DNA of 64,000 nt from Methylobacterium sp. Leaf104. GTDB taxonomy: Bacteria; Pseudomonadota; Alphaproteobacteria; Rhizobiales; Beijerinckiaceae. The DNA lies in NCBI RefSeq assembly GCF_001422885.1, contig NZ_LMMZ01000023.1:1138-65137 (forward strand), given 5' to 3'. Made by a program: the position numbers and the translations under genes. This document shows, in pieces, positions 35,138 through 43,440 of the stretch. Within the stretch, counting starts at the first letter, position 1. Each line of letters begins with the position of its first letter. The notes beneath the pieces are model-generated. The model was not told the DNA's origin, made no database searches, and saw only the letters and a list, made by a program, of their open reading frames with translations.

Positions 35138-35162
35138 GGAACAGAGCCCGGGCGCCGAGGTT
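35138..35162 (+). promoter_or_regulatory. EcfG-type stress promoter candidate before the DUF4142 gene
   Basis: GGAAC (35138-35142) and GTT (35160-35162) are separated by 17 bp, close to the alphaproteobacterial general-stress pattern GGAAC-N16/17-cGTT, with G rather than C before GTT. The start codon follows 32 bp later. Confidence 0.5.
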
Positions 35163-35193
35163 CTCGCGGGTGAAACCGCCTGAGGAGGGTGTG

Positions 35194-35721
35194 ATGAGAC
35201 GCATGGCCATGATCGCCGTCACGGTTCTGCTCGCGGGACCCGCGGCGGCACAGTCGGTGGGCGAGAAGACGGGGGTGAATTCGCTGATCGGGGTCAGCCC
35301 CTCCACGGCGGATTTCGTGAGCCAGGCCGGGATCAGCGACCTCTTCGAGATCCAGACCAGCCGGCTCGCGGCCGAGCGCAGCGACGCGGCGACCAAGGCC
35401 TACGCCCAGCAGATGATCACCGACCACGAGAAGACCACGGCCGAGATGAAGGCGATGGTCCAGGGCGGGAAGGTCCAGGCGACCCTGCCGACGGCCCTCG
35501 ACAGCGCCCACCAGGGCAAGCTCGACAGCCTGAAGGGCCTTCAGGGCGACGCCTTCACGAAGCAGTACCACGGCGATCAGGTGAAGGCGCACAAGGACGC
35601 CGTCGACCTGTTCCAGCGCTACGCGAAGGGGGGCGACAACCCGGACCTGAAGGCCTGGGCGGCCAAGACGCAGCCGGCCCTCGAACATCACCTGAAGATG
35701 GCCCAGGACCTCGACACGTAG
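35194..35721 (+). CDS. DUF4142 secreted protein
   Basis: 175 residues with a signal peptide (about 1-19). The DUF4142 four-helix domain follows, with FVSQAGISDLFEIQTSRLA, AYAQQMITDHEKT and HQGKLDSL, resembling a ferritin-like bundle. These periplasmic proteins are of unknown function and commonly belong to stress regulons. GAGGAGG precedes ATG 35194; a GTG one codon earlier is possible. Confidence 0.85.
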   Translation: MRRMAMIAVTVLLAGPAAAQSVGEKTGVNSLIGVSPSTADFVSQAGISDLFEIQTSRLAAERSDAATKAYAQQMITDHEKTTAEMKAMVQGGKVQATLPTALDSAHQGKLDSLKGLQGDAFTKQYHGDQVKAHKDAVDLFQRYAKGGDNPDLKAWAAKTQPALEHHLKMAQDLDT

Positions 35722-35776
35722 GGCAGGCCCTGCCGGGACGGGGCGGGCCATGCCTCGCTCCGGCGCAGCGGCGGGA

Positions 35777-36583
35777 TCAGAAGACCTCGTCGGTGTGGAC
35801 GTCGAAGCGGGCGAGATGCGCGTAGCCGAAATTGGTGGTGATCGCGACGTCGGTCGCGTCGCGCCCGCGCGCCATCACGATCCGGCCGATGCGCGGCGTG
35901 TTGTGGCGCGCGTCGAAGGTGTACCAGGTCCCGTCGAGATAGGCCTCGAACCAGGCCGAGAAATCCATCGGGTCGGGCACCGGCGGAATCCCGATATCGC
36001 CGAGGTAGCCGGTGCAGTAGCGGGCCGGGATGTTCATGCAGCGGCAGAACGCGACCGCGAGATGCGCGAAATCGCGGCAGACGCCCTGGCGCTGCATGAA
36101 CCCGTCCCAGGCCGTGCGGGTGGCGTCGGCGCACATGTAGTCGAAGCGGATCCGGTCGTGGACGTAGTCGCAGATCGCCTGCACCCGGCCCCAGCCCATC
36201 GGCGTCCCGCCGAACAGCGACCATGCCGTCTCCGAGAGCTTGTCGGTGTCGCAGTAGCGGCTGCCCAGCAGATAGACGAGCACGTCGCTGGGCAGGTTCT
36301 GCACCTCGATCTGCTGCGCGTACGGCGCGTAGGCGTCGGGCAGACCGGAATCCTGGACCACGAAGTCGGCCGAGATCGTCAGGCGACCGGGCGGCGTGAC
36401 GATGCGCGTGCAGATGTTGTCGAAGACGTCGCGGTAATCCTGGGACGGGATCGGCGGATCGAAACTGATCACGTGGGGGGTCAACACGTCCGGCATCCGG
36501 GAGGGATGGACGCTCAACGCGAGGATCATCGGCGTCGGCTGAACCGATTCGAAGGCGATGTCGAACCCAGTCCTGATTTTCAT
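35777..36583 (-). CDS. Transglutaminase-like protein with Ser at the His position
   Basis: 268 residues. An N-terminal beta domain (1-130) is followed by a transglutaminase-like core with GVCRDFAHL (catalytic-type Cys) and TWYTFDARHN (Asp). Where the triad His usually sits, the sequence reads MDFSAWFEAYL, so a Ser replaces it; I believe this form recurs in alphaproteobacteria. It may be a protease, amidase or an inactive relative. ATG 36583 has AGGTGG six bases upstream. It lies 73 bp after the other transglutaminase gene and is probably cotranscribed. Confidence 0.85.
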   Translation of the reverse strand: MKIRTGFDIAFESVQPTPMILALSVHPSRMPDVLTPHVISFDPPIPSQDYRDVFDNICTRIVTPPGRLTISADFVVQDSGLPDAYAPYAQQIEVQNLPSDVLVYLLGSRYCDTDKLSETAWSLFGGTPMGWGRVQAICDYVHDRIRFDYMCADATRTAWDGFMQRQGVCRDFAHLAVAFCRCMNIPARYCTGYLGDIGIPPVPDPMDFSAWFEAYLDGTWYTFDARHNTPRIGRIVMARGRDATDVAITTNFGYAHLARFDVHTDEVF

Positions 36584-36656
36584 GTCGACCACCTGATCCT
36601 GTCCAGAAACACACGCTCTTCGTCTGCGACCGGGCGGCGGGCGCCGCGCCGGTGCG

Positions 36657-37622
36657 TCAACGCGCCAAGTTCGGATCGGTCACGCGAGGCCCCCCGGCTC
36701 CCGGCTCGACTTCATCGACATGTACGCTCACCGTCATGCCCAGGTCGTCCGCCGGAAACCCGAAGAACGATCCGTGCAGCGGTACCGCCTGACGCGGGTC
36801 CCGCGCCACCGCGACCCGGATGAGGTCGCGGTTCCCAACGATACCGTTCGTCGGGTCGAACTCGATCCAGCCCGCGCCGGGCAGGTAGACCTGCACCCAA
36901 GCATGAGTCGAGCCACCGCCCACGTGCCGGTCGCGATCCCCGCGTGGGTTGTAGAGGTAGCCGGAGACGAAGCGCGCCGCCATGCCGAGGGCGCGCACGG
37001 CCTCGATCATCAACACAGCGAAATCACGGCAGCTTCCGCGCTTCAGGCGCAGGGTGGTGACGGGGTCCTGGACGCCCTTCTCGGAGCGGGCGAGATACGC
37101 GAAGTTGCGCCGGACGCTGCGGGTCATCTCCGCCAGGAGATCCTGGGTGCCGATCCGGCCGGCGGGCGGCACGAAGCTGCGGGCCCAGGCATCGACCTCG
37201 TTGCGGGGGTCGGAATATTGCCGCTCCATCGAGCGGCTGAGATCCGGGATGTCGTCGGCGCCGTAGCCGAAGGGGTAGTAGGCCGCGTGGGCCGCGATCG
37301 GGAAGTTCGGTGCCGATTCCGGCGTGTGGTCGAGGGTGATCGCGCATTCGAAGGTGAGCTGCGCGGCGCGGCCCGTGAAGGTCGCGACGGCGACGCAGTT
37401 GCCGAAGACGTCGTGGAGCCAGCGCAGACCGCTCGGCTCGGGCGTGATCTTCAGGGTCGCCGAGATCAGGCGCTGGTCGTAGCTGTCGCGCGGTCGGAAC
37501 AGGATGCGGTGCTCACCGAAGGCCACCGGCTGCCGGTAGCGGTAGGTGGTGAGGTGGCGGACGGACAGGATGGGCAAGGCGAGGGGCTCCACCACGCGGA
37601 CTCGGCGCGGTCTGGTCGGCAC
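36657..37622 (-). CDS. Transglutaminase-like protein, complete triad
   Basis: 321 residues. An N-terminal bacterial transglutaminase-associated domain (LSVRHLTTYRY, PVAFGEHRILFRPRDS) precedes the catalytic core with GSCRDFAVL (Cys), STHAWVQVYL (His) and WIEFDPTNG (Asp). The family cleaves or crosslinks peptides; in many genomes it sits with circularly-permuted ATP-grasp and alpha-E genes, which are absent here. The start is GTG 37622. Cotranscribed with the Ser-variant gene. Confidence 0.88.
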   Translation of the reverse strand: MPTRPRRVRVVEPLALPILSVRHLTTYRYRQPVAFGEHRILFRPRDSYDQRLISATLKITPEPSGLRWLHDVFGNCVAVATFTGRAAQLTFECAITLDHTPESAPNFPIAAHAAYYPFGYGADDIPDLSRSMERQYSDPRNEVDAWARSFVPPAGRIGTQDLLAEMTRSVRRNFAYLARSEKGVQDPVTTLRLKRGSCRDFAVLMIEAVRALGMAARFVSGYLYNPRGDRDRHVGGGSTHAWVQVYLPGAGWIEFDPTNGIVGNRDLIRVAVARDPRQAVPLHGSFFGFPADDLGMTVSVHVDEVEPGAGGPRVTDPNLAR

Positions 37623-37754
37623 GGACGCTGGGTTCGGGAATGCAAGTCGTGCGCCGGGGCTCGCGCACCGGGCTTCATGCGCCGGGACGCGCCCGGAGTC
37701 ATCCGCCGAGCGCCGGCTTCGGAACCGGAGGCCCGGCGATGGATCCGCTTCGCG

Positions 37755-38357
37755 TCAGGACACGATCGGCTGCGGCGCGCTCGTCGCCAGTTCGGCCTCG
37801 GTCAGCAGGTCGAAGGGCCGCCAGGGCTTCGCGATGAAGACCGCCTGCTCCGGCAGGGTGCCGGGCCGCTCGGCCCGCCGGCCCGAGGTCACGACCATGC
37901 GGGTCGCCGGCCAGAGCAGCGCCACGGCGGAGGCCAGTTGCACCCCGTCCATCGCGCCCGCGAGGCTGACATCGGCGAAGACCAGGGCGACGTCCCCACC
38001 GCGCTCGCGCATGATGTTCAGGGCCGCCTCGGCGCTGTCGCAGCCGATCGCGGTGAGTTCGGTATCGCTCAGCAGGGCCTCGGCGAGGGAGCGCGTGGCG
38101 GCGTCGTCCTCGACCACGAGGGCGAGCTTGGAGGAGCGTGCCCTGTCCGCGTCCGGACGGGCCTCGGGCTCGGGCTGGACCTTGCGGACGAGAACGGCGA
38201 GGTGCTCCGGAACGCCCTCGGCGATCAGGTCGTCGTAGAAGGCGGCGAGAGCCTGGCCGATCCGGTCCAGCGACATGCCGGGACTGAGGCTGTCCGCGAG
38301 CGATGTCCGGCTGACGGCGGATGGTGAATCCGCGTTCGTACCTTTCGGGTCCGGCAA
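37755..38357 (-). CDS. Response regulator with NepR-like N-terminal domain
   Basis: 200 residues. Residues 30-60 (DRIGQALAAFYDDLIAEGVP and the following helix) resemble the NepR anti-sigma fold, whose pattern is IGxxLRxxYDxxxxExVPxxxxxLLxxL. A receiver domain follows (77-190): acidic pair Asp84/Asp85, phospho-acceptor Asp129, Thr157 and Lys177. In the general stress response NepR holds EcfG until the PhyR receiver protein binds it; one chain carrying NepR-like and receiver parts is unusual. TTG 38357 has GGAGG six bases upstream; ATG 38276 would start right at the NepR-like segment. Confidence 0.75.
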   Translation of the reverse strand: MPDPKGTNADSPSAVSRTSLADSLSPGMSLDRIGQALAAFYDDLIAEGVPEHLAVLVRKVQPEPEARPDADRARSSKLALVVEDDAATRSLAEALLSDTELTAIGCDSAEAALNIMRERGGDVALVFADVSLAGAMDGVQLASAVALLWPATRMVVTSGRRAERPGTLPEQAVFIAKPWRPFDLLTEAELATSAPQPIVS

Positions 38358-38547
38358 GCAGGGCCTCCGCGGTTCGTGTCTCGGGACGAACCCGGAAACG
38401 GGCTCGCCGACATTAAAGCCGGGAGGACACGGTCAGTTGCGGTAAATCATCCGCGACGCCGTTCGCCCTGTGCGTTTCGGCATCCGATTTCCGCGCGATG
38501 CGGTCGCGGCGACGGCCTGCGGCTTCGCTCGGACGGACGCCGCCGTC

Positions 38548-39717
38548 TCAGTCCACCGTCGCGTCGGCGTAGGCGAGGATGCCGGCCACCGAGCGCACGT
38601 CGCGGTAGCGTTCGCCGCGGGTGCTCATCATCGCCTCGAACTTCTCGTGCACCTGCGCCACCGACAGGCTGACCGCCTTCCGGCGCCCGCGCTGGGCGGC
38701 GAAGAAGATGGTCTTGTTGGCGCGGGCCGGGCCGGGCAGCATCGAGGCGGCGGCCGCCTTCGGCTTGTCGACCACGCTGGCGAGGAAGTCCTCGGCATCG
38801 TCCGGGCCGAGGAAGTGGGCGAGGTAGACCTCGCCGAGGGTGAGTTCGCGGCCGATGCGCAGGGCGATGCGGGCAGCGTCGCGCTTCAGCATCTCGCCGG
38901 CCAGCAGGGCGGAGAGGTAGGGGTCGCGGCGCATCTCGAGGATGCGGGTGCGCTCGGCGGCGTCGAGGACGGTGGGACGCCCGTTGTCGCCGGCGACCAC
39001 CAGGGCCGCATCCGCGGCGAGGCCGTATTTCGGCCCGAAGTCGCGCACGACGCCGAACCAGGTCCGCTCGATGAACTGGAACAGGCCGGTGGCCGAGGAG
39101 GTCTGGGCCTGGACCTCGGTCTTGAAGCTGGATTCCTTGTCGGCCACCGCCATCAGCAGGACGGGGTCGGTCTGCACCGCCTGGGCGGCGCGGACGATCT
39201 TCTGCACCAAGTGGCGCCGGATCTTCATCGGCCCGAATTCGAGCACCTCGTTCGGGTCGCCCACCGAGCTCTCGGTCAGGAGGTAGTCATAGGAGACGCG
39301 GTCGACGGCGTTGGAGCCGAGTTCGGTGTCGAGGTCGTGCACCGGGGCGAAGGCCGAGGAAGCCGTGATGACGGCGCGCGACGCGGGGGCGATCGCCTGG
39401 GCGGAGGCCTGCAGGATCACCGGCACCGGCTGGATGCGCGGGCGCGGCATGGTGATCTCGGTCATCGCGTGGGCCGACTGCACCACACCGGTGTCCGGGC
39501 CGACCCCGTAGGACAGCACGGCGCCGAGGCCGCCGGCCAGCAGCAGCATGGACAGGACGGAGCGGGTGAGCGCGGGGCGGCTGCCATGGTCGCGGCCGAC
39601 GCGGCCCCCGAGGGTCAGGGCATCCGAGGCCGGCGAACCGGTGCCGAAACCGGAGCGCGGCGCGAGCGAGCCCTTGGCGAAGACGGTCCGTGACGATCCG
39701 ACATTCCGACCCTGCAT
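38548..39717 (-). CDS. Lytic transglycosylase-like (SLT-domain) protein
   Basis: 389 residues. One membrane segment (about 52-72) follows a basic cytoplasmic lead; the periplasmic part carries an SLT domain with catalytic Glu in ADKESSF, then SSATGLFQFIERTWF and a later GEVYLAHFLGP. It would cleave peptidoglycan glycan strands. Related alphaproteobacterial proteins are annotated transglycosylase SLT domain or putative soluble lytic transglycosylase. Monocistronic. Confidence 0.85.
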   Translation of the reverse strand: MQGRNVGSSRTVFAKGSLAPRSGFGTGSPASDALTLGGRVGRDHGSRPALTRSVLSMLLLAGGLGAVLSYGVGPDTGVVQSAHAMTEITMPRPRIQPVPVILQASAQAIAPASRAVITASSAFAPVHDLDTELGSNAVDRVSYDYLLTESSVGDPNEVLEFGPMKIRRHLVQKIVRAAQAVQTDPVLLMAVADKESSFKTEVQAQTSSATGLFQFIERTWFGVVRDFGPKYGLAADAALVVAGDNGRPTVLDAAERTRILEMRRDPYLSALLAGEMLKRDAARIALRIGRELTLGEVYLAHFLGPDDAEDFLASVVDKPKAAAASMLPGPARANKTIFFAAQRGRRKAVSLSVAQVHEKFEAMMSTRGERYRDVRSVAGILAYADATVD

Positions 39718-39930
39718 CTGCGCGACCCAACCCCGTTCCCTGGCGACGGATTGAGATTAGCTTGACAGATGTGGCGACAACACGGCCCAGTTTGGGGCAA
39801 TCCCGTGGCAAGTTTGGCACGGTGTCCAGAGCGTTTTCGCACATCGCGGCCCGGGCGCGGGCCGAGGGGAAACGCCGAACGCGGCCATGCCCGAGCACGA
39901 CCGCCGCAGAACCATCATCGGATGGGAATG

Positions 39931-40007
39931 GTACCACTGCCCCGGCTCGAACGGGGGACCTCTTGATCCACAATCAAGCGCTCTAACCAACTGAGCTACA
40001 GCGGCAC
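39931..40007 (-). tRNA. tRNA-His (GTG anticodon)
   Basis: 77 nt on the minus strand including the extra 5' G typical of tRNA-His (G-1 opposite C73). Anticodon stem CTTGA/TCAAG encloses the loop TTGTGGA with anticodon GTG; the D-arm AGCTCAGTTGGTTAGAGC and the T-arm CCCCGTTCGAGCCGGGG are canonical. The 3' CCA is not encoded. Confidence 0.97.
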
Positions 40008-40244
40008 TGCGGGCGATCTATCCCGAGCCGCGCCGCATTTCAAGCCGCCTTCGGCCGATCGCCGCCAAAAGTATCGGCCGTCCCCCGCCGGTTGCGGCGG
40101 GGCGGGCGCGCCCAAGATAGACCTGCCAAAGGTAGACCCGCCGGAGGGCAGAGCTGTCGACGCAGAGCGGGCCGGCAGGCTAAGCAGGGCGCGGGTCCGT
40201 CTCCCGCGCGCTCTCCTCCCGGCGCCCGCCCCCGACACCGGTCG

Positions 40245-42089
40245 ATGCCACCGCCACCCGTCTCCTCCCGCCCGCCGCTCGCCCAACAGGTCCTCGTGCA
40301 GGCGCCCGGGCAGCTTCGTGCCCTGGTGCGCGGCAGCGAGATCGGCTTGATCGTGCTGGCCGCCCTGATCGGGTGCTGCGGCGGCGTCGCGGTGGCGGCC
40401 ATGAACCTCGCGACCCAGAGCATGCGCGAGTTGCTCTACGGCCTGCCGCCCGGCCTGCGCCTCAGCGCGGCCACCGACCTTCCGCCCCTGGTGATGCTGC
40501 TGGCGCCGGCCTTCGGGGGCGTGCTGCTGGCGCTGTTCACCCTCGCCCTGCGCTGGCGCGGCCGCCCCCGCCGCGCCGTCGTCGACCCGATCGAGGCGAA
40601 CGCCCTGCATGGCGGCCGGATGTCGATCCGCGATTCCACCGTGGTGGTGATCCAGAACACCATCTCTAACGGCAGCGGCGTCTCCGTGGGGATGGAGGCG
40701 GCCTACACCCAGTTCTGCGCCGGCCTCGCCTCCCGCCTCGGCCTGTCGTTCGAGCTGCGCCGGACCGACCAGCGCACCCTGGTCGGCTGCGGGGCGGCGG
40801 CCGCCATCGCGGCGGCCTTCGGCGCGCCCCTGACGGGCGCCTTCTACGCCTTCGAGCTCATCATCGGCACCTACTCGATCGCCACCCTGACCCCGGTCGT
40901 GGTCGCCGCCCTCTGCGGCAGCGTCGTCGCCCGCGCCCTGGTGGCGCAGACCGCCCTCGTCGCCGTCGAGCGCGCCGACGCCATCGCCACGACGGCGCTC
41001 ACCACCCTCGACACCGTGCCGAGCCTCGTCCTCGGCCTCGTCTGCGCCGGCCTCGGCATCCTGATCATGCGCGGCGTGACCCTGGTGGAGGCGGCCTTCC
41101 GCGCCACCCGCCTGCCGACCCTGTGCGTCCCGATCCTCGGCGGGTTCTGCGTCGGCGGCCTGGCGCTCCTCGCCTCGCCGCAGGTGCTCTCGGGCGGACA
41201 CGGGGCGCTGCACCTGCACCTCGACGCCCACGGCACCCCCACGAGCCTGTCCGCCCTGATCCTGCTGTTCGTCGCCAAGGCGACCGCCTCGGCGATCTCG
41301 ATCGGGTCGGGCTTTCGCGGCGGCCTGTTCTTCGCCTCGCTGTTCCTGGGGGCAATCGCCGGCGAGATCTTCGCCGCCGGGATGCCGCTGATCCTGCCCG
41401 GCCTCGCGGCCTTCGGGCTGACCCCGCTCGCCTACGCGGTGATCGGGATGAGCGCCCTGGCGGTGGCGGTGATCGGCGGGCCGCTGACCATGACGTTCCT
41501 CGCCCTCGAACTCACCGGGAGCTTCCCGATCACCGGCCTCGTGCTCGTGGCGGTGATCGCCTCGTCCCTGACGGTGCGCAAGACCTTCGGCTACTCCTTC
41601 GCCACCTGGCGCTTCCACCTGCGCGGCGAGAGCATCCGCAGCGCCCACGACGTCGGCTGGATTCGGAGCCTCACCGTCGGGAAGCTGATGCGCCGCGAGG
41701 TGCCGACGGCCAGCCTCGATCAGACCCTCGCGACCTTCCTGCGCAAGCACCCGCTCGGCTCGCCCTCGCGGGTGGTGATGGTGGACGGCGACGGGCGCTA
41801 TGCCGGCATCATCCTGGTGCCGGAGGCCCACGCGGCCCTGCGGGAGGCGGCGGACGGCTCGCCCGATCTCGCCGGGCTGCTGCGGCACGCGGACGACGTC
41901 CTCACCGCCGACATGAACGCCAAGGTCGCCACGGCGATCTTCGACCGCACCGAGAGCGAGGCCCTGGCGGTGGTGGAGGACCTCAAGACCCGCAAGGTCA
42001 TCGGCCTCCTCACCGAGAGCCACACCCTGAAGCGCTACAGCGAGGAGCTGGACCGGCAGCGCCGGGCGGTGCTGGGCGAGACCGGTTGA
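40245..42089 (+). CDS. ClC-family chloride channel/antiporter with CBS domains
   Basis: 614 residues: a ClC membrane core (about 20-435) and a cytoplasmic CBS pair (about 470-600). The anion-pathway motifs are variant: NGSGVSVGMEAAY carries the gating Glu in a GMEAA version of GREGP, and GSGFRGGLFFASLFLGA lacks the usual Pro of GxFxP. It exchanges or conducts chloride across the inner membrane. The frame extends upstream to 40092, but ATG 40245 gives the normal N-terminus. Confidence 0.88.
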   Translation: MPPPPVSSRPPLAQQVLVQAPGQLRALVRGSEIGLIVLAALIGCCGGVAVAAMNLATQSMRELLYGLPPGLRLSAATDLPPLVMLLAPAFGGVLLALFTLALRWRGRPRRAVVDPIEANALHGGRMSIRDSTVVVIQNTISNGSGVSVGMEAAYTQFCAGLASRLGLSFELRRTDQRTLVGCGAAAAIAAAFGAPLTGAFYAFELIIGTYSIATLTPVVVAALCGSVVARALVAQTALVAVERADAIATTALTTLDTVPSLVLGLVCAGLGILIMRGVTLVEAAFRATRLPTLCVPILGGFCVGGLALLASPQVLSGGHGALHLHLDAHGTPTSLSALILLFVAKATASAISIGSGFRGGLFFASLFLGAIAGEIFAAGMPLILPGLAAFGLTPLAYAVIGMSALAVAVIGGPLTMTFLALELTGSFPITGLVLVAVIASSLTVRKTFGYSFATWRFHLRGESIRSAHDVGWIRSLTVGKLMRREVPTASLDQTLATFLRKHPLGSPSRVVMVDGDGRYAGIILVPEAHAALREAADGSPDLAGLLRHADDVLTADMNAKVATAIFDRTESEALAVVEDLKTRKVIGLLTESHTLKRYSEELDRQRRAVLGETG

Positions 42090-42095
42090 GGGCGC

Positions 42096-42299
42096 TCAGG
42101 TCGTCCGGCCGGTGACGCGGCGCCAGCCGACATAGCCGCAGGCGAGCAGGCTCGCCCCGCCCATCATGACGAGGCTCCAGCCCCAGTCGCTCGGCAATTG
42201 CCCGTCCACCGGATGCAGGACGAGCCCCGTGGCCAGCACGAGACCGAAGCCGGTGACGATGGCGGAGACCAGAAGCCCGAAACGGATCCCGATGCCCAT
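42096..42299 (-). CDS. Small two-helix membrane protein
   Basis: 67 residues with two hydrophobic segments (about 6-28 and 41-59) and a short basic tail. GAAGG lies nine bases before the ATG. No family recognised. It is 66 bp downstream of the YfdX gene on the same strand and may be cotranscribed with it. Confidence 0.6.
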   Translation of the reverse strand: MGIGIRFGLLVSAIVTGFGLVLATGLVLHPVDGQLPSDWGWSLVMMGGASLLACGYVGWRRVTGRTT

Positions 42300-42365
42300 G
42301 GGAAGAGTGCCTTCTCGATCGAGATGGGCCGGTCGCCCTCGCGAGGCGGCCGGCGGGTCGGAGCA

Positions 42366-43163
42366 TCACTTCTGCGGCGCGGTCGAGGCCGTCGCGGCGG
42401 CCGGGGTCGCGGTCTTCTGCGGGGTGCCGAGCACGTCGACCACGTCGAAGCGGACGCCGTCCTCCACCTTCTTCAGGAGGGCGTTGCCCTCGTAGTACTG
42501 GCCCTGGCCGATCAGCTTGGCGGCCTGGTCGACCTCGGTCGTGGTCTGGTTCAGGGGCACGACGGCGAGGACGAAGTTCACGTCGACGCCGGCGAGCTTC
42601 AGCCCATCCATGGCCGCCTTGCGGTCACCCTTCTCCAGGCTCTTGTTGGCGCTCGCCACCGCGGCGGCCTTCGTCGGCGTCGCCACGAAATCCTCGCCGA
42701 GGGTCAGCTGCCCGTCGACCGGGAGCCAGGCGGTGGGCGGGGTGGACGCCTTGGCCGGATCCGCCGGCTTGGTCGTGTCGGCCTTCTTGGTCGTGTCGGC
42801 CTTCTTGGCCGTGTCGGTCGGCTGGGCCGGAGCGGTCGGCTTGGCCGGGCCGCGCAGGTCCGCCTCGGCCTTGGTGTAGACCGCCTCGTCGGTCTTGGCC
42901 TTGGCCAAGGCGGCCTGGGCCTTTCCGATCAGGTCCTTGGCCAGGGTCGGATCGGCGTCGAAGATGGCGATCCGGGCGAGATGCAGGTCGTGGAAGGCCT
43001 GGGCGCCGTCCTTCGACAGCTTGCCCACGTCCGTGTCGGCCGCCTGCTGCGCGGCGCCGACCGGCGGAGCGGCCGGGGCCTTCACGGCGTCGTTGGCGAG
43101 GGCGACTCCGCCGAGGAGGGAGGTGGCGGCGAGGAAAGCGGCGACTGTTCTGGTCTTTGTCAT
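42366..43163 (-). CDS. YfdX-family secreted protein
   Basis: 265 residues from ATG 43163 (GGAGG seven bases upstream), signal peptide ending VALA (about residue 23). YfdX-type segments: DVGKLSKDGAQAFHDLHLAR (46-65) and, after a linker, LPVDGQLTLGEDF, KSLEKGDRKAAMDGLKLAGV and QAAKLIGQGQYYEGNALLK. The linker consists of KKADTT-type repeats from 18-bp tandem repeats. YfdX of Salmonella and E. coli is a periplasmic, acid-induced protein of unclear function. Confidence 0.85.
   Translation of the reverse strand: MTKTRTVAAFLAATSLLGGVALANDAVKAPAAPPVGAAQQAADTDVGKLSKDGAQAFHDLHLARIAIFDADPTLAKDLIGKAQAALAKAKTDEAVYTKAEADLRGPAKPTAPAQPTDTAKKADTTKKADTTKPADPAKASTPPTAWLPVDGQLTLGEDFVATPTKAAAVASANKSLEKGDRKAAMDGLKLAGVDVNFVLAVVPLNQTTTEVDQAAKLIGQGQYYEGNALLKKVEDGVRFDVVDVLGTPQKTATPAAATASTAPQK
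42753..42824. repeat. 18-bp tandem repeat in the YfdX gene
   Basis: Four 18-bp units; the two central ones (42771-42788 and 42789-42806) are identical and the outer two diverged. They encode the six-residue KADTTK-type linker repeats, a possible length-variable spot. Confidence 0.8.
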
Positions 43164-43388
43164 GGCAATACCTCCGAAGACGAGCGGCGCCAAGCATCTC
43201 GGGCCACCTTGACCTGTCCGCGCCGAAGCTCTCTTCTGATCTCGACTGTGATCCCGCTCCTTTTCGAAGTCACCTTAAAGAATCGTCAGGTTCGGTTCAT
43301 GCGATCCGGCTTGACAGGGGCCGGGATCGGGCGGCCGCCCTCGCGCGAACGGGCGGCCGCCGGCGCCCGGAAACCGGGCATGAAAAAA

Positions 43389-43414
43389 GCACGCGGTGCG
43401 CCGGCACCGCGTGC
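43389..43414. terminator. Strong terminator after the MHS-family transporter
   Basis: A perfect 11-bp stem (43389-43399 with 43404-43414) has a GCCG loop and is followed on the minus strand by a T6 run. It ends the leftward transporter transcript. Confidence 0.9.
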
Positions 43415-43440
43415 TCCCGGAGTTCGGAAAGATCGTCGTC

